From: Pseudomonadota bacterium
Lineage (GTDB): Bacteria > Pseudomonadota > Gammaproteobacteria > SZUA-229
Assembly (NCBI GenBank): GCA_015222965.1
Contig: JADFWF010000292.1
Coordinates: 1 to 7,510, forward strand
Reading direction: 5' to 3'
Length of the DNA: 7,510 nucleotides
Part shown: positions 7,390 to 7,510 of the stretch, piece by piece
Layout: every line of letters starts with the position of its first letter
Position numbering within the stretch: position 1 is the stretch's first letter
Position numbers and translations under genes: made by a program
The notes under the pieces: model-generated
Seen by the model: only the letters and a program-made list of their open reading frames with translations
Database searches by the model: none
What the model was told of the DNA's origin: nothing

Positions 7390-7463
7390 AGCCTGCTCCA
7401 ACTGGAATGCCTCCATACGGCCATTAGCGGACATGCGAGAAATAGCTAAAGTCAAAAGATTTT

Positions 7464-7510
7464 CACCGCAGAGACGCGGAGGCGCTGAGTTTTATTTTGT
7501 TAATGGTGCC
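7464..7510. repeat. Palindromic CGCAGAGR repeat, copy 3 (cut by window edge)
   Basis: The left arm 7464-7489 reads CACCGCAGAGACG, then CGGAGGCGCTGAG, a diverged form of the copy 2 left arm with substitutions in the second and third octamers. After a short T-rich stretch, 7495-7510 (TTTTGTTAATGGTGCC) matches the left half of copy 1's inner stem (1502-1517) at 12 of 16 positions. The window therefore seems to stop just before the loop. The inner right half and right outer arm should follow outside the window. The copy lies 74 bp after the EEP lipoprotein stop. Confidence 0.75.

Noticed and set aside
7385..7510. + strand open frame running from the EEP stop through repeat copy 3 to the window edge
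   Set aside because: It includes the repeat arm and spacer, has no ribosome-binding site and no recognisable protein features.

Overview
The window reads as a chromosomal segment of a gammaproteobacterium of moderate G+C. GuaB, GuaA and TadA all resemble their Escherichia coli counterparts over their full visible length, including motifs and C-terminal tails. I cannot name the genus. The first three genes are housekeeping genes; the next three are cell-envelope genes and look visibly more A+T-rich.

Layout. Positions 1-1452 hold guaB (IMP dehydrogenase), open at the left edge and lacking only about five N-terminal residues. Positions 1612-3180 hold guaA (GMP synthase) and 3316-3777 tadA (tRNA adenosine-34 deaminase), all on the + strand. 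Then come a short Omp85-type outer-membrane beta-barrel gene (3790-4956, +), probably cotranscribed with tadA. Convergent to it is a ClsC-type phospholipase D/cardiolipin synthase gene (4966-6372, -). Divergent from that is a lipoprotein of the endonuclease/exonuclease/phosphatase family (6496-7389, +).

The least routine element is a family of dispersed palindromic repeats built from near-octameric CRCAGAGR units. Two complete copies lie between guaB and guaA (1464-1570) and between guaA and tadA (3199-3303). A third copy runs off the right edge (7464-7510). Copy 1 is a palindrome within a palindrome: long CACAGAGG-type arms enclose a separate 16-bp GC-rich stem. Copy 3 appears to begin the same inner stem just before the window ends. 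All three copies follow the stop codon of a + strand gene, so they interrupt what is otherwise a guaB-guaA-tadA arrangement.

How the genes work together: GuaB and GuaA are the two consecutive steps from IMP to GMP, and TadA makes inosine in tRNA. The last three genes suggest an envelope/phospholipid theme: an outer-membrane barrel, a cardiolipin-synthase-like enzyme and a probably outer-membrane-anchored phosphoesterase. The pairing of the last two recalls the clsB-ybhP neighbourhood of E. coli. I see no tRNA, rRNA, CRISPR array, intact transposase or prophage gene.
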